From the NCBI RefSeq assembly GCF_004798865.1, contig NW_025335641.1:11203301-11267300 (forward strand): 64,000 bases of DNA, given 5' to 3'. A program made the position numbers and the translations under genes. The notes under the pieces were generated by a model. It was not told the origin of the DNA and did not search any database. It was given only the letters and a program-made list of their open reading frames with translations. This DNA comes from Varanus komodoensis. Its lineage: Eukaryota > Chordata > Lepidosauria > Squamata > Varanidae. Below, piece after piece: positions 13,041 through 25,000 of this stretch; the stretch's first letter is position 1, and each line of letters starts with the position of its first letter.

Positions 13041-13440
13041 TATTTTATTTATTTATTTATTTAGGAGACTTCTATGCCGCTCCATTCGCTGAAGCCTCGG
13101 GGCGGCTCACAACAATAAATAAACTTCAATAGAATAATATAAATTAACAATATAAATTAAGTCGCTCTGGCCAAAGAATAAAATGAATAAGTACTATTAA
13201 CAATTAAAATGACATTTGAATAAAAAGGTCTTCACCTGGCGCCGAAAAACAAATAATGACGGCGCCAGGCGGACCTCTCTGGGGAGCGTATTCCATAGAT
13301 TGGGTGCCACTGCAGAGAAGGCCGTCCTCCGGGTACTCACCCTCCTAATTTCCTTCACGGAGGGTTCCTGGAGAAGGGCCTCTCCCACAGATCTCAAGAG
13401 GCAGGCGGGCATATATGGACATAAGCGCTCCTTCAGGTAA
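13041..13440 (-). mobile_element. 5'-truncated L2-clade LINE nested in the Tigger-like element
   Basis: The - strand encodes the LINE C-terminus: LLRSVGEALLQEPSVKEIRR, then [20 protein letters not shown] and FRRQVKTFLF. The 3' tail is an AAAT repeat (TTATTTATTTATTTAT on +). It is closely related to 47305-48998. Possible short ATCTTA target duplications flank it, but they are too short to be firm. Confidence 0.85.
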
Positions 13441-13609
13441 CTTGTATCTTAAGTACAATACAGCATTGCAATAATGACAATAATACAATAATAATAAAAT
13501 AACTACAGGTACTGAAGAGAGAATCTGTATGTATTGTAGGTATACATTATTGTAAAAAACAAATGGACGAACAGTTCTTACAACAGGTTAGAACATTCTT
13601 GAGGCAATG

Positions 13610-13611
<2 letters not shown>

Positions 13612-13640
<29 letters not shown>

Positions 13641-13641
13641 A
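13612..13641 (+). repeat. (TGA)n trinucleotide repeat
   Basis: About ten TGA/GAT units in a row. On the - strand it produces the poly-Ile run inside the short ORF at 13547-13747. Confidence 0.95.
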
Positions 13642-13750
13642 CGGATGTGGAGCTGTCAGGGCTTGATTGTGGTGTTGGAGAGGGATGGGCGGTTACCAGT
13701 GGAGCCACTTTCTTGAAGTAGGATTCAAGGGTTCTTTGTACAGCCATTTT
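13641..13750 (-). pseudogene. Possible remnant of Tigger/pogo-like coding sequence with a PIP-box-like motif
   Basis: The - strand reads MAVQRTLESYFKKVAPLV followed by a Ser/Pro-rich stretch. QRTLESYF fits the Q-x-x-L-x-x-aromatic-aromatic PCNA-binding pattern. A PCNA-binding motif is reported for the pogo transposase, and the ORF lies between Tigger-like termini. No other transposase motif is visible, so this could be chance. Confidence 0.3.
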
Positions 13751-14475
13751 CTTTTTCTCACTATAAATGGCCTTGTAGTAGCTGAAGGCCTATTTACTAG
13801 GGCAAATGCTAAAGGAAAATGAAAGGGGAACTACATGTCGTACACATGCCCCGAAACACACTGGCTTGGGTATGCTCAGGTCGACACACAGAAAAAAGCT
13901 GTGAACATTGTTCTCTCTAGAAAATTAGGATGCCACCAATGATGCATTGCCAAATGCATTGCACAGTGCTTTAGAGATATATCATGTAGTTCTCTAGAGA
14001 TTGCCATGACTCTCTCTAGAGGATCTCTGTCTCTAACAAAAAGCTGCGACTATTTCTAGGAAACTATGTGGCCCCCGGTTACATGCAGAAGTCTTGTGTA
14101 GTTCCCTGGACACAGTCACGGCTTTTCCTTACAGATATTCATATAGAGTTTATGCCAGCCGGCACACTGGTAAGTAGAGGTTGTTTGTAACCCAGATGTT
14201 CATAATCCAGGGACTATCTGTACGGCATGCATTGACCAGCAAATTCTTGAGACAAGGCCTTTAAAAAAATTGTAATGTTCAAAGATCCAAGTTAGCAGGG
14301 AAGCTGGTCACTGTTCAGCAGTAAGGGGAATCCAAAGGCCTCCCAAGATGGGTAGGAAGAGGACATGCTTTAAATTTAGGTGTTACCTGCCAAAATTGTT
14401 AGCACATCCAAAGGGCTAATTGATAGCTCACAAACTGGTCCCATGCCAAAGGTCCTCCCAACTTTTAACCTAACT

Positions 14476-14882
14476 ACTTTAGACAGGGCTTTTTTTGTCA
14501 TAGAATGCACCGGAACAGTGTTCCGGCACCTTTTTTTGACGGATTTTTCCAAGGGATTTTTCCAAGTGATTTTGAATCACCCTGTCAGGTGTAGCAGGTT
14601 GGTGGCAAAAATCATTAAAATAGCGCATGCAGGCTGCTTGTGTGTCCGCGCTGATTGTGAGGGCGCTGCTCGGGACATCGCATGCTGAGTGCTTACTGCC
14701 GCAGCGACCATTAGGTTTGTGTGTGTGTAGAGTGACTGGATACGTGCAAAAGGTACATAAGTTCTTTATTTCAAAAAAAGTTGGTGAATTGAAAATCTTT
14801 TTTAGTGTAAAAGTATGACCCCAAGCCGTGAGTTCGGCACCTTTTTTTTTTCTTTTTAACAAAAAAAAGCACTGACTTTAGA
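14476..14882. mobile_element. hAT-type MITE with intact 8-bp target-site duplication
   Basis: The element spans 14484-14874 (391 bp). Its ends CAGGGCTTTTTTTG and AAAAAAAAGCACTG are inverted repeats. It is flanked by the perfect direct repeat ACTTTAGA at 14476-14483 and 14875-14882. An 8-bp duplication and CAG(G/T)G-type ends are hallmarks of the hAT superfamily. A short internal palindrome near the left end (CCGGAACAGTGTTCCGG) is present. ORFs inside are not a transposase, so it needed an autonomous partner. Confidence 0.85.
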
Positions 14883-15399
14883 ACAACTACCCACAATGTC
14901 TCTTTCAAGGAGCTATAGGGAATTAACACTTCAATGTCACATAATTCCAGCCCCCACATATTTGTTTTAGGAGTATAATTTGTACCCAGTCCTTCCACCC
15001 CCACAAATACATAGTGGAACCACCTTTAGCCTAGAGTACGCAGATACATGGCAGCTGTAATGAAGGAGGATTCATTGATGGCTGTGGCAGAACAAGAATA
15101 TAAGCAATCACTCCATATCCTTACCTTTACTTTGCATAACAAATTAAAAGGGTCCTGGTATATATTAAGATACACTGCACAAAGACCCAGACATTGCATG
15201 TTCCAGAACATCTCTTCATCTACACAGTTAAAAGGCTTCTCCAGTGTGGGTCCTGTGGGCGTATTTTCCATCAACCAACGTTCAAAAAAGGCGTCGAACT
15301 GAAATGTTCTTCCAAATGCAAACGGGATCAACCAAGGGCGTGGCCTGCCATACCAAAAACAGGCACTAAGAAATCGGGTCAGCGCCAAGTCCCGGAGCA
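14883..15399. other. Upstream flank of the promoter island, nothing recognised
   Basis: Ordinary AT-rich DNA grading into GC-rich sequence. The ORFs at 15026-15400 do not resemble a known protein. Confidence 0.4.
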
Positions 15400-16220
15400 T
15401 GGGGCTGCACCCCTACCCAAGGCTACTCTGTATAGACCCGGAAAACAAAACGGGGGGCGGGCATGCACATTCGCACAAGGGCAACGTGCACCAAAGGAGC
15501 CTAAGCCAACTGTACACCCTGTACCGCCTAGGAGGTGCACAGGCGCCCCCGGACGCCGCGCATCCGCACCTCGCCCCGCCTGTACCTGCCGCCTCCTTAA
15601 CATCCGCCACGCCCCCGGGTGACCCAGCTGCCCAATGGGAGACGGCCTTTCGAGAGGGGCGGGTAGAAGAGTTGCGGCGCGGGGCGGGCCCGGGGAGTGT
15701 TGGGTATGCGGGCAGCGGTGTTGGCCGCTGGAGCAGTTCGCTGCGCGAGTTGAAGCGGGGAAGGGAAGGAAGGAAGGGAAGGGGAGGGTTCGATGGGCGG
15801 AGGGAATGTGGCGGCGATCGCTGCTCGTCGCGTCCGGCGATTCGGCGCCGCCGACCGCGTCCTCGCGCCGGCTGTGAGGCTGTCCGCTCCCCCGCTCTCC
15901 TCCTCCTCCTCACTCGCGGGTAAGGATAACTGAATTCAGCTGCGGCGAGTGCGCGCGTGGCGGGGGTGGGGTCTGGGGAGTCAGGTAGCAACCTCTGTCA
16001 GCCCCTTCCCTTCCCCCCCCCCGCCCCCGTTTCTCCCCTCGGGGCTCTCGGCTCCCACATGGAACTCTTGCTGAGCGCCGTGAGGTGAACCACGGGGTGG
16101 GGACGAAGGCTTGGGGGTCCGTGTGCCCGCCACACACACACACGGACGCCCAGCTCTGGTCGGGTCGGGGCGCGTCGCCTTGTGGCGCCTGGGTGCCCTC
16201 TTGACAACTTTTCTCCCCGC
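15400..16220 (+). promoter_or_regulatory. CpG-island promoter of ARHGAP29
   Basis: This stretch is very GC-rich and dense in CG dinucleotides, in sharp contrast to its AT-rich surroundings. It contains a CCAAT box at 15632-15636, several GC-box-like GGGCGG sites around 15606-15700, purine-rich GGAAGG tracts at 15755-15790, and no convincing TATA box. It overlaps the inferred first exon. A TATA-less island with dispersed start sites is the expected arrangement for a broadly expressed gene. The exact start site cannot be read from the sequence. ORFs crossing the island on both strands have low-complexity, Arg/Pro/Gly-rich products and are composition artefacts. Confidence 0.85.
15700..15919 (+). 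other. ARHGAP29: ARHGAP29 exon 1, non-coding 5' UTR (5' end approximate)
   Basis: The CpG island ends in a good splice donor, with GT at 15920-15921 in the context GCGG/GTAAGG. The next consensus acceptor with a strong pyrimidine tract is at 18657-18659, directly before the exon that carries the start codon. An untranslated first exon in the island spliced to a coding exon 2 is the usual structure for this gene. The 3' border is seen; the 5' border is a guess because transcription starts cannot be located. Confidence 0.65.
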
Positions 16221-18659
16221 CTCTTTTCGCTGTTTCGTGAGGTGGATGTTGCTTTTCCAAGATATACCTCAGCCATACCTCCTCCTCTTACGGCGTCCCT
16301 CGGTGTCTTCAGATGTTGGGGAGGGAAGGGGCTCCTGTTCCCCAGTCCTTTTTTCTCCTCCCCCCAAGTTTTTTTTTTTTTTAACATCCCAGCCTGTTTT
16401 TTTGCAGTTCGCTTATACTAGTCGTTGAGCTTCCCTCTCCGCCCCCCGCCCTTCCTGTGCGTTTGTAGCCCGTGTGTCTCCTCTCGATTGTGTTTAAATC
16501 CTGGGCATGAACAGTAGCGGGAGGAGGAGGACGTGCGATTTGGCAGCTGGCTGCACATGCATGAGCCGCGGAAGGGGCCCTTGACTGCCTGTTGCAGCGT
16601 GGAGCGAGGAGGGTGCGGGGAGAGGCAGCGCGCCTTGCTAGGAATGCCAGATATGCCTCTGGAGGGGGCGGGGGCTCTCGGGCATATCTTGCTCAAATTG
16701 GGGGGTTTCCCCCTGTCCTCATGCATATGTTTGTCAACAAGGTTCGTACTGGTCCTCACTCATCTTGTCATGTCACTCTGTTAATAGAAGCATCGTTGCT
16801 AATTCGATTTTTTAAAACCTTTGTAAGCGTTAGTCTCGATGGCAGAAACTTCAGGTTGTCTTCAAATCTGCTCCGTGTTTTTATCAGAATAACTCAGAAC
16901 TGGCAGCAAAGCTGCAGTCATTTGGTGGAAAAGGGGTGGCAGGGCGGGGCTGCTCTGTATAGAGTGAAGGCTCAATGCTTTAGAGAATCAGTATAGTGTT
17001 AACCAGGTAGTCTATTAGAAATACTTCCCTTATTACATTCGACATATGGTCTAAGTTGTTAAAAGTACATGAGGAGGTGGATGCAAGCTAAAGGAAAGTT
17101 ATTGGTAAAGCCCTCTATATCTAATATGGCATAATGGCTGCAGTAATGTCCAGGACTGTTTCTGCCACATGCTTTTGGGAAGGAAAGCTGTGTATAAGGT
17201 AGACTTTACGTTGAAATGTGCTTGTTTTCTGAAACAAATCTGGATATCTCATAACTGAATAGCTGCCATTTTTAATGTTGTAGGTATGACTGAATTCCAG
17301 TTAACAGGCATGAGAGGAAGCATTTCAAATGTTTGAAAATGAATGTGGCTAGAAGTATAACCTATCAAGGCTTGAGGATATAAAGCTACAAGCATTCTTT
17401 GTGTTTAGCAAGTTCTGCTTGTCTCACTTGTACTCATTATGTTTAAAAGGAGGAAATAGTTAAGTGGAAGGGTAAGATTGCAGAAGAACTTGGCCAGCTG
17501 TGAAAATGCATATGGGAACCAAGGAAGGTTGCACAAAGTTTTTGCATAACACAGTTTGAAGAAAAGTTTACCTGGGATGATCTTCCCATAGGGTTCAGTG
17601 AACCAGTTTACATTGTTGAGTTGGGTTGTTTTTATGCTATATGAATGTCTCTCAGTGTGTAGTATTCATGTTGCTTTTAAACAAAGATGACATAGCTGCA
17701 AAGGTATTTATTTTAAAATGCTGAGTGCAAGCATTCCATTTTCAGGAACACTCTTGATTTTTGAAGGGGGTCATAGACGTTCAAGTATTAACTGAAAGCA
17801 TTGAAATCTAGACTTAGATTTAGTTCATATACTTCATCAGATACTTGTACAAACCCCCTGTTCCAAAACATCATCTATGTATGCAAACCAAAATCAGTGA
17901 TTGCTATTCTGCCAAATCATATTTGCCTTGTTTGTAAAGCTGTGAGAGATGCCCACATTGTGGCAATGACCAAGGTTCTATTTACCTATGGATAACATGA
18001 TTTGTTTCCTTTTTTATAATATAGATGAGGCCTATATGTCACTTCACTTTTTAAAAATAAAATATACTAGATTTTAGAAGCAAGAATACGATTCATAAAA
18101 GAAAATTGGATTGAATTCATTGTGACATAGATACCTACTATTTGAAACCTGTGCAAGCAAAGTTCTTAGTTTCCCTCATCTTTAAGCAGAATTCACAATT
18201 TTAAATTATTGCAGTTTCTTCACCAGTTATCATTTTAACAGGTATTTATACAAGTATACCTGCCAAAGCTATTATGTACTTTGCATATTCCATGGAATAT
18301 GAGCCCAGGCAATGTTCTTTGCACTATGTTTCTCTAGAATATTTAAAATGGAAAAAGTGTGCTTTAAATGTTAACAGTATTAGCCGATGCACAATGTGAC
18401 TTATTCCAGTATACCTTTAAAATTGTAAAATGAAATAGAAGAAAATTGTTCTATATTTTCAGGGTAACATCCTGGGGAATAGATTTTCAAATATATTTCA
18501 TGCCGACATTTTGTGAATAGGTGGATTGTCTTAATAGGTGGGAGGCTTTTAATATTAAAGATGCATTTAACATCCTATTTGAATAATGTTTAATGTTCAT
18601 TTTTATTTGCATTCTCTTTTTAGCTGAATCATTTTTGTGTTTGTTTTTTCTCTCCTCAG
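16221..18659 (+). other. ARHGAP29 intron 1 (3' part)
   Basis: Intron 1 runs 15920-18659. After the island it has a T-run at 16371-16382 and a GC-rich tail to about 16690, then AT-rich DNA with no recognised transposon. The proximal, GC-rich part may carry promoter-linked control elements, but none can be named. Confidence 0.6.
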
Positions 18660-19001
18660 GACATTTTTGCTTGGCAGATGGACTCTAAGTAACACTAAAT
18701 GTTAACTCTGGAAGTTTCATAAGCGCTGCAGTGGCTGGGATGTTGCGACAGAACGGTGGCGGCAACAAGCGTGGTTTAGGATTAACCAAACTGTCTACCT
18801 CCAATTTCTTCACCATCTCTAATTCAGGAAACTGGGGGATGGGGCGCAGCACGAAGAGCAGTTCCCTAAGCAGCATTAGCTCCAGCTCTGACTGCTATGA
18901 CAGCACTGTTGTGGATCCAGAGTACATCATGCAGTTGGTGAACGATGTCAGGAAATTTGCAGATGTTCTGCTTTTCTTGAAAGAAGCCATTCTTTCAGAA
19001 G
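18660..19001 (+). CDS. ARHGAP29: ARHGAP29 exon 2, start codon and residues 1-87
   Basis: The acceptor is TCTCCTCAG after a long pyrimidine tract, and the donor GT is at 19002. The first 80 nt are 5' UTR. Translation is placed at ATG 18740 because an in-frame TAA lies upstream at 18686-18688 with no in-frame ATG between. The start context has G at -3. The encoded segment is Ser-rich (residues about 37-53), then a conserved block with [20 protein letters not shown] and a Leu/Lys-rich helix ending SEG. It is followed by the largest intron in the window (31 kb). A GTG codon nine bases upstream is in frame but is not needed as a start. Confidence 0.93.
18678..18692 (+). promoter_or_regulatory. Upstream ORF 1 in ARHGAP29 5' UTR
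   Basis: ATG at 18678 is followed by three codons and TAA (Met-Asp-Ser-Lys). It starts 18 nt into exon 2 and is in a different frame from the main ORF. Its start has G at +4 but C at -3, so it is moderate. A regulatory role is inferred from position only. Confidence 0.5.
18699..18722 (+). promoter_or_regulatory. Upstream ORF 2 in ARHGAP29 5' UTR
   Basis: ATG at 18699 opens a seven-codon ORF (MLTLEVS) that stops at 18722, 17 nt before the main start. The context is weak (T at -3, T at +4), so leaky scanning past it is likely. Whether it lowers translation is unknown. Confidence 0.5.
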
Positions 19002-22000
19002 GTGTGTGAGCTGATTCTTGGTAACTCTTCTGGTTTGAAACATACAGTAGCATATGTATTCTGTAAAGTAAGTCAAGATGTATGTAGTAGGAACAGTGTT
19101 TTCTTGGGTCTGTTTGTATACAGGAAGTCGTGGTTTTCACTTTGCTAACTTCCTCTATGAAAATTGTGCAAGTTGTTTTTCAGGTTGGCACAGGATATGC
19201 TGAATTAAAATTCACAAGGACTTTCTAAATGAGACTAGGGCTTTATTTGAAATGGATTGTCTGAGACTGTATTGCTAGTGTTTTTCAGAAACTGACTTTT
19301 GTAGCTCAGTAGTGCTTCATATGAATAGGTTTTTCCTACTGTCACAGTTCTCAGATTAGTGTTAATTGCCTGTACTAGTACAAAAAAAATACTGAGCAAG
19401 ACTTTTTTGCCACTTAGGGCCAGCAGATGGAAATGTTTGGTTGTTCAGACTCAAAGCCATCCTTTTGCTCCACAGACTTTGTTATTCTCTTAAGGAAAAG
19501 TAGCATCATCACTGGATAAGTAGGAGGGAATAGTTTCTCACAGCTGAACTGAATTACATTGGAGTGGTTCAGTACAGTTTAGTCTTATAAGAATGAGCCA
19601 CAGTGAGCCTTGTGATTGTATACTTGCATTGTAAGTGAGGGGAAAAACACATGTTTTGCATTGACCACAATATGTCAGGTTTGGACAACATGGCAGACTC
19701 AGTCTTAACTATGATTATGGTTAGCGGAAGCAAGACAGTATCAAACAGTGGTTTATAAAACTGGCTTATTTCCAGAAATGGTGGTTACGATTAATCATGT
19801 TTGGGATTCTGATAACTGTGTCTAATCTAAAATGAAAATAAAAGTGTTGAATCCATTTGCAGCTGTGTTAGAAGGAATGAGGCAGCATGAAAGCCTGAAG
19901 CTCACTGCAGCTCATTCTTATAGCACTAACCTGTGGTGTGTAGCATTAATGACTAAACTGGACAATGACAGGGTTTGTATTCTCATTACTTCGAAGGATA
20001 GATAAAGCGTTTATCAGTTCTTTCCATTATTTGAATTCTGGTGCAAGCTTGTAATTAGCTTGTTTATATTTGCTTTTGCTTATGTTATGCAGTAGGATCA
20101 GTGATTTAGCTGGTCTGATTTCTTTGAGACTAATCTGTGGTAAATGGCTAAAAATCAGTTATAATCCTGTTTGAAATTGAATGAAGCTGCATTCTTTCTT
20201 AGAAAAAAATTTGGGAAAAACGTTCATGGAATGTTAAATCAGTTGTCCTAAAACTGGATGCATATCATTGGTCATTGAAGTGCAGTTTTCATATGCAGAG
20301 AGAAAATAAATTGCAGTAGATATTACAGTCATATTTTAGACGTTGAGGTATCCAGGTGGGAATACTGTTTGTTGTATATTTTGCAAAGGCATAACTGCAT
20401 CCTTCAGACAATTCTGGAGCAGTCTGTAATGGAATATAGTTTTTATAACAAAGGTAAATAAGAAACTGGTACTGGTTGACCTGGCATGAATTCCTTTCTA
20501 AGAATATTTCCCCTTTTTGTGTTTGTGCAGCAAATGCAAAGCAAGCATTGTACTTTTTAAATCTAATTCCACAGAAAAAAAACCCAATGACTAGATTTGC
20601 CAAATGCCCGTTCAGGTTGTTTTAAAGCAGTATTGGTAAATTTTACTAATTTATACCACTGTCAATAAACATAGCTCTATACTGTATATATTAAACTCCT
20701 ACTTTTTCTCAAAGGGTGATAAAGCATTTGTCTGACAAACTAACAGTGTGATCAAGTGTAGCTGCCTGTAACCCTTCAAAATTGAGTGGTTATGAGCATC
20801 CTATTGGGGACCTGAGAGTGGAGGTGAAGGTCAGCTCCAGGCAATAGACTTAGGCAACCTATTTTATCTGTCTACGTATTCGTCCTGGTTGTGAAGAGGA
20901 GAGGCTGAGGCATCACCAGGATAACTCCCTTCTTTTAGAGCACTCCCCTTAATACTGGCTTCAGGCTCTTGTAGCTGCAGCTAGTGTGCCTCTTCTGCAC
21001 AGCGTGTAAAAGCAGAAGGAAGGCATTCTGAAATTGGAGCCCTAGCACCAATTGCAGACACATCTCTTAAGTTCAGAGCTGGGGCTCCAAATTTTTCTAG
21101 ATTCCATCCAGTAGCTGTAGGACTATACCCTAGGTTAGGCGTGTCTTATTCTAAAATTGAAATTTTGTGTTTATCTTGAACCAGATGTCATAATTTCTCT
21201 TTAAAAATCTATAGCTGGCCCATGTAAAACAGTTAACTCTAATATCACCCTATTGGATGAAGAGTAAGATTTATTGAATTGTTTTCTAGCTGTACCTTTT
21301 TCCTTTTGGGAGACTTCAGGGTTTATATTCAATACATTTTTAAATCTTGGAGTTATCTGTGCTATGGACAAAAATAGTATTACCAAAATAAATTCTTCAT
21401 GTTGTATCCTGAGACATCAGTCACACTGACGACCTTCTATTAAAGTGAGGTATATCACTAGAATGTAGGCTATCGGAAGAGATCAGTTTCATCTTTTTAG
21501 TAAATATGAATCAAAAATGCATACATCTGTTTCTGCGTTCTATGCTTCTCTACATTTTCTATATGGAGCTTAGTTTATGAGTCTATATCACAATTTCAAG
21601 AACTGTATATTCAAAAATAAATTGAATTCCTTGCTTTCTCTAGTCCTGGTATAAGCTCAAATGCATTATTAGAATAAAACATACAGCACCCAAAAGAACT
21701 CATTGGCCAGGTTCAGGCACACTGAAAAGGTACTGCAGGAAGCTCAGCATGCATGCTTATTTATTTTGTGTAACTACAGCCAGAAGTTGAAAAACTTTCA
21801 CTTCTTTTTTGGCTTAATCACAGCTTAGGGTGCCATCTAAACTTGCAAACTGTGGTTAGTGTTAAATATAGTCTTCCTGAAACCACAGTTTCGAGTTGGG
21901 TTGTCTCAAACAAATCATACTTAACATTAATTACAGTCCATTGGTCCAGAGGTCATAATCAGCTGCGTAACAACAAAGAAAGGGGTAGAGTATGCAAGCT

Positions 22001-25000
22001 TGGTCCTATGAAACACTGTGGTTTAGCACAGCCTTCCTCATACTTGGCCCCTCTATAGATGTTTTGGACTACAATCCCTGTCTGTTCTAGCCAGCATTGC
22101 CAGTGGCCAGGGAAGATGCCATTATAGTAGGATTGGCTGTTTCCGTTTCGTTGGGGGTTTTTTATGTGTTCAGTCATAAGCAAGGGTAGATCCTTTTGGG
22201 GAAATGCCAATGTAAGTGAGCCTATCTTTATTTTTAAAATCTTTGTTATACTGTTGCTCTCTTCCCTTTGTGACAGCTGGCTGCTCATCTTTTCTTAATT
22301 TCTGATTCTGCTACCACACTAAGGTTTCCTTTATCAGTCTGGCAGCTTTGTTTTTTAAGCTGCGCATGCACAGAACCTTTCACAACAGGAAAAAGGCTTT
22401 CTAAGCCTACTAGGTAACTCCCATTTTTAAACTGAGTGCATGTATATGTACAGAGCCTTTATTCATAGGAGAAGGGCTTTCTGAGTGCATCAACTAGAAC
22501 ACAAACCATTAAATCAGAGTCAAATTAATAATAAGCTCAGCTCAGGGGCTTGACCAGTTAGATTAGGAAGAGGTCTACTGAACAATGGGATGGTCACCCA
22601 GGGAGTATTGCTGGCTGACTGATTGATTGAACCAAGTCAGCCAATGAAATACTTTGAGAAATAGAAAAAGAATGCGAGTGTGTGCTTTATGTGCTTGCTT
22701 GCTGTTTTTCTATTTTGGGAAGTTAACACAACAAAATCCTAGAATATAAAATTGTTTTAGTGTTGTGTGCAGCTCTTTTGGGAATCTGGAGAAATTAAAC
22801 TGATTCAGAATGAACGTGTTACTCTGAAGAAATAACATGGCTTACAATTTTATCAGACTGGGAGAGAACATAAACTGGTTTATACATTTTCAGAATTTTA
22901 TATGTTGTGCTTGATGGATGGGTGGCCAACTTGTATAACTTTAAAAGCTTCTCTGTACAATTTTGACTCCGCCTCCAGTAATTCCTTGGCTACAGCTTTG
23001 CTGACGTGTTTTCTGCCCCACCAGTCAGACTGGCCACATGCCGTCATTGTCTTTTCAGCAGTTTTAGGTTGTATGGCATTTTTCTTAAAATATCCATGTT
23101 TGTACTCAGTTTCTCCTAAATATGCCTTTTAAATGAGATTTCAAAAGTTAGCTTATGATGTGTTCAAGTTTTATGACTTTTTACAAAACATATTTGATTA
23201 GTGTTGTAGGTTAACAATATAGTGAACTAATTTTAGGGTGAGAAAATTTGAACATAGTTTTTCAGTATCCAAGCCCAGTACCCTAGTTAATGCAGAGTTT
23301 TTGTGCTGGACATTGTTGAAAAAACTGAGCAAAGAACTGAGCAGTAATGGAAGGACACAGAGTTCTAATGAGTTTAGCTATTAACTTCAATGCTTTGGTG
23401 GTTTTTAATTTCAATCTAGAGTAATTAGGTTAAAAGTTGTATGTTCTCAGCTTTTGGTATGAAGTAGGTTAAAAATCATTAAAAAGCAAGTCTAACATTC
23501 TTGAATGGTGTATATATTATTCCAATGGATTTATATACTGACCATATTCAGCATATTCAGCTGACCATTCACTATAATAAACTGGTAATGGGAAATCACT
23601 GATCACTATGCTTGACTGTGACTTGATGATACAATAAATGAAGAATAAAGAAATACTGCGATTTAGCAAGCTTCTGACATAGTCGTGTTCTGCTCTCCAT
23701 TGGCTATAGTGATGGAAATACTGATACAATGAAAACAAACCTCATGTTACCAGAGCTCTATAAATTACTGAGGTTGTATAGTACATCCTGACTACATAGT
23801 TTATTTTGGTATTTTAATATTAACCATGTCACTCAAATTACAATAAAGCAAGGAAAATGTATCAAAGTATATCTGTTCCCATATCTTCCCATGGTGCTTT
23901 TACCAGCCCTTGAAGGGGTATTTCTAGGATGCAGAGTGTGCCCTCCAGAATTCTACTGGTAACATTGTATGAAAGCTTATCTCTGTTCATGTGTATCTTG
24001 GTAGGTTAGGCAACCCCCCTCCCCAGGACAACATGCAATAATGGCCTTGACTGGGCTGAGGTATGGGCATGGTTAGGGCCAGTGTTTCCCATCACCCATT
24101 GATACACCCTAACCCTTTCCTATTCTGTCATACACAATCTTGTGTGCATCTGTGACACATGCAACTCCTCTCACATGCTTCCCACATTCATTCAGCTGTG
24201 TGGTTCATTCATGGGGGGGTTGTTGATTTTGTGTGCCATCCTCTGCATTTCAGTCATGTTCCCTCATGCTAGGTGAAGTATGATTTATGTGGAAAGGGCA
24301 GTGCCTATGAAGAGTCCTCCCTGTGAAAATTGTACTTGTGGTCTGAGGCAATTGAGTGATGGGCAAAATTTGGTGGCAGTAAGGGGAAATTCAGGGGTAG
24401 AAGTTTGGGCACTTGTGTTTGCCACTTTGAAGACTGTCAAGTGCCACCTGTATCCTGTCAATTTCCTTTCTGTATTCTAGCTAAAATGTCTAGGGCAGAG
24501 GTGGGAATGTATAGCTCTCCACATTGTTGGGCTGCAGCTTACATCAAGACTTAACTAGCATAGCTAGTGGTGAAAAATGATTGGAGTTGTTACCTTCCAG
24601 ATATTTTGGCCTACAAGTTACCCAGACCTCATACAGGGCATTGGAATAAATAAGTTGTGTGTAATAAACTTAATTTATTCCACATAATTTGATAAATATG
24701 CCAGTCCAAGGCAACTACTTAACCTCTATCCATTGTTCATAAATATGGTTGTTAGTGGTTTCCAAAAATGTAATTCTGATTAGCTGAGAGCAGCACAGCA
24801 GGCAACATACACATCTTTAAAAATCTTGGGCTAAGATGCAATGGATTCAAAAGAGCCATATTTTATATCTGTTGAACAGAAAGCATGAATTGACCTTTAC
24901 TAGATATTAGAAAAAATTATTAGGTCCCAGGCCTAGCAAATCCCTGTGGATTCTTGTATAGTCTACTGGAGCATTATGTGTGGATATATTTATGTTCATG

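Larger units (their letters stand above)
12868..14220. mobile_element. Tigger/pogo-like DNA transposon with a nested LINE
   Basis: The left end CAGGTGGTCCCTGGGTTACA and the right end ATAATCCAGGGACTATCTG are inverted repeats, and the right end is followed by TA (14221-14222). The element's ends match the MITE-like copies at 8327, 27083 and 36412. Between them lie an AT-rich segment, a 5'-truncated LINE (13041-13440), a (TGA)n run and a short ORF on the - strand. No catalytic DDD/E region can be read, so the element is internally deleted or decayed. Confidence 0.6.

Noticed and set aside
1-15400. Exons of a neighbouring gene such as ABCD3 (which lies upstream of ARHGAP29 in mammals)
   Set aside because: No segment with splice sites and a recognisable ABC-transporter sequence was found on either strand.
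15399-15991. Overlapping ORFs (174 and 192 codons) across the promoter island
   Set aside because: Products are Arg/Pro/Gly-rich low complexity on both strands, as expected from CpG-rich DNA without stops.
18731-18739. GTG at 18731 as the ARHGAP29 start
   Set aside because: ATG at 18740 is in frame, has G at -3 and gives the family's usual N-terminus.
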